The translations under genes and the position numbers were made by a program. A DNA stretch of 17,833 nt, taken from positions 1 through 17,833 of the forward strand of contig URGF01000031.1 of assembly GCA_900547285.1 (NCBI GenBank). Reading direction: 5' to 3'. The notes below the pieces were generated by a model. That model was not told the origin of the DNA and made no database searches. It saw only the letters and a list, made by a program, of their open reading frames with translations. Source of the DNA: an uncultured Collinsella sp. (GTDB lineage: Bacteria > Actinomycetota > Coriobacteriia > Coriobacteriales > Coriobacteriaceae). Positions 16,381-17,833 of the stretch are shown piece after piece (position 1 is the stretch's first letter; each line of letters starts with the position of its first letter).

Positions 16381-16588
16381 GGCCGACTGCGTTCCATCCA
16401 AAAGACGTTCACATTGATAAACCGTTTCATCAGCGGTTCTGCCTGCTCAATTGTTCAAATAATGATAAATACTCTGGTAAAGCTTCCAGTTTCCAGCATA
16501 ATGAATGACGTACGTGCATCGCGGCTGTGTTGGGACTACCTTTCCGTGCCGTGCGCATCTTGTCTTAAGAGGATGAAAGGAAGGCACA
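16381..16588 (+). promoter_or_regulatory. Intergenic region before the split transketolase
   Basis: This gap is markedly A/T-richer in its middle (16440-16510) than the flanking genes, as expected for a promoter of the transketolase pair. A CATAAT box lies at 16497-16502, but no good -35 hexamer is at the right distance. A weak AACCG/CGGTT dyad (16420-16438) is the only candidate terminator for the YitT gene. A strong AAGGAAGG precedes the transketolase start. Confidence 0.35.
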
Positions 16589-17419
16589 ATGAGCGACGAA
16601 GAGCTCAAAAAGGTTGCCAACGAGGTAAGGAAGGGCATCGTCACCGGCGTGCACGCTGCCAAGTCCGGCCATCCGGGCGGTTCGCTCGGCGCTGCCGACA
16701 TCATGACCTATCTGTACTTTGAGGAAATGAACGTCGACCCGGCCGACCCCCGCAAGGCCGACCGCGATCGCTTCGTGCTTTCCAAGGGTCATTGCGCGCC
16801 TGGTCTGTACGCCGTGCTCGCCGAGCGCGGATTCTTCCCCAAGGAGGATCTTGAGACGCTGCGCCACATCGGCAGCCACCTGCAGGGTCATCCCAACATG
16901 AACGACACCCCGGGCGTCGATATGTCCACCGGCTCGCTCGGCCAGGGCATCTCCGCCGCCGTGGGCATGGCCGTTGCCGCCAAGCACTGGGGCGATACTT
17001 ATCGCACGTACGCCCTGCTGGGCGATGGCGAGAGCGAGGAGGGCCAGGTCTGGGAGGCAGCCATGTTTGCCGGCAACCATCAGCTCGATAACCTCTGCGT
17101 GATCGTCGACCACAACGGCCTGCAGATCGACGGCCCCGTCGAGGAGGTCAACGACCCCATGCCGCTCGCCGACAAGTTCCGCGCCTTTAAGTTCCACGTG
17201 GTGGAGCTTGCCGACGGCAACGATTTCGATCAGATCCGCGCCGCCTTTGCCGAGGCCCGCGCCACCAAGGGTCAGCCGACCGCCATCATCGCCGAGACCA
17301 TGAAGGGCAAGGGCGTTTCCTTTATGGAGAACCAGGTTGGTTGGCACGGCAAGGCCCCCAACGATGAACAGTTTGAGCAGGCCATGGCAGAGCTCACGGC
17401 CGCCGGAGAGGAGCTCTAG
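16589..17419 (+). CDS. Transketolase, N-terminal (thiamine-diphosphate-binding) subunit
   Basis: A 276-residue protein matching the first third of classical transketolase, encoded separately as in many anaerobes and archaea. Together with the C-terminal subunit it should transfer two-carbon ketol units between sugar phosphates in the non-oxidative pentose phosphate pathway. SGHPGGSLGAADI near residue 25, LSKGHCAPGLYAVLAERG near residue 66, and STGSLGQGISAAVGMA near residue 110 are standard. The thiamine-diphosphate motif starts at G145-D146-G147 (GDGESEEGQVWEA) and ends at N176 (DHNGLQ). AAGGAAGG lies four to five bases before the ATG. The next gene begins two bases after its TAG, so the pair is an operon with matched stoichiometry. 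Confidence 0.96.
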   Translation: MSDEELKKVANEVRKGIVTGVHAAKSGHPGGSLGAADIMTYLYFEEMNVDPADPRKADRDRFVLSKGHCAPGLYAVLAERGFFPKEDLETLRHIGSHLQGHPNMNDTPGVDMSTGSLGQGISAAVGMAVAAKHWGDTYRTYALLGDGESEEGQVWEAAMFAGNHQLDNLCVIVDHNGLQIDGPVEEVNDPMPLADKFRAFKFHVVELADGNDFDQIRAAFAEARATKGQPTAIIAETMKGKGVSFMENQVGWHGKAPNDEQFEQAMAELTAAGEEL

Positions 17420-17420
17420 G

Positions 17421-17833
17421 ATGGCAGACGTCAAAAAAATCGCCACGCGCGTAAGCTACGGCGAGGCCCTCGTCGAGCTCGCCAACGAGCACGATGACTT
17501 TGTGGTCCTCGACGCCGACCTGGCCGCCGCCACGCAGACCGGCAAGTTCAAGGCCGCCTGCCCCGATCGTTTCTTCGATGTGGGCATTGCCGAGAGCAAC
17601 CTGATGGGCGTCGCCGCCGGTATCGCGACCACCGGCCGCGTTGCCTTCGCGAGCACCTTTGCCATGTTTGCCGCCGGCCGCGCCTTTGAGCAGGTCCGTA
17701 ACTCCATCGGCTACCCGCATCTCAACGTTAAGATCGGTGCCACGCATGCCGGTATCTCGGTGGGCGAGGATGGCGCCACGCACCAGTGCTGCGAGGATAT
17801 TGCCCTCATGCGCGTCATCCCCGGCATGACTGT
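17421..17833 (+). CDS. Transketolase, C-terminal subunit (partial, runs off the window)
   Basis: The reading frame is open from ATG 17421 to the end of the window, giving the first 137 residues; about 310 are expected. The sequence begins MADVKKIATRVSYGEALVEL and contains VVLDADLAAATQTGKF, FFDVGIAESNLMGVAAGIA with the conserved Glu of the pyrimidine domain, and THAGISVGEDGATHQCCEDI, all diagnostic of the transketolase pyrimidine-binding domain. It starts two bases after the stop of the N-terminal subunit gene, with GAGAGGAG upstream inside that gene. The two chains together form the active site. The C-terminal domain lies beyond the window. Confidence 0.95.
   Translation, partial: MADVKKIATRVSYGEALVELANEHDDFVVLDADLAAATQTGKFKAACPDRFFDVGIAESNLMGVAAGIATTGRVAFASTFAMFAAGRAFEQVRNSIGYPHLNVKIGATHAGISVGEDGATHQCCEDIALMRVIPGMT

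Overview
The window looks like a chromosomal segment of a high-GC member of the Coriobacteriia, most likely a Collinsella-type gut actinobacterium. This rests on the flavour of the proteins, the strong G/C third-position bias of the housekeeping genes, the rpmE-secA-prfB order and the hairpin-rich intergenic sequence. It is recognition, not a database result.

Region 1 (1-2990) is ordinary chromosome on the minus strand: an ACT-domain protein and citrate synthase, apparently co-transcribed and ended by a clear terminator, followed by a Cof-type HAD phosphatase. Bases 1-206 hold only repeats.

Region 2 (about 3103-10377) is an accessory island. It is bracketed by two direct copies of a 64-bp sequence with two mismatches (3103-3166 and 10314-10377). 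Just inside the left copy lies the catalytic half of a tyrosine integrase, with its N-terminal part missing. It is joined in frame, across a single TAG, to an XRE-type regulator that follows a DUF2975-like membrane protein. Divergent from these is an ABC cassette: a roughly 740-residue permease made of two tandem permease modules, an ATPase, and a 604-residue protein in which a third related permease module is fused to a second ATPase. All three permease modules share the signature P-x8-N-G-x-G-x3-Y-P-[IV]. The last gene, overlapping the fusion gene in its ribosome binding site and followed by a strong terminator, encodes a small protein with a Sec signal peptide and an unusually tyrosine-rich mature part. 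The layout recalls Sec-secreted bacteriocin plus ABC immunity loci such as lactococcin 972, but I do not recognise the peptide. This is the best candidate for an undescribed system here.

Region 3 (10378-17833) is housekeeping on the plus strand: rpmE with a twin-hairpin leader and a long Ala/Lys/Glu-rich tail, secA, prfB (overlapping secA by one base), a YitT-family membrane protein, and a split transketolase whose second subunit runs off the window. RF2 carries SPT where SPF is usual, and none of the eight complete chromosomal genes ends in TGA; the two TGA stops belong to island genes.
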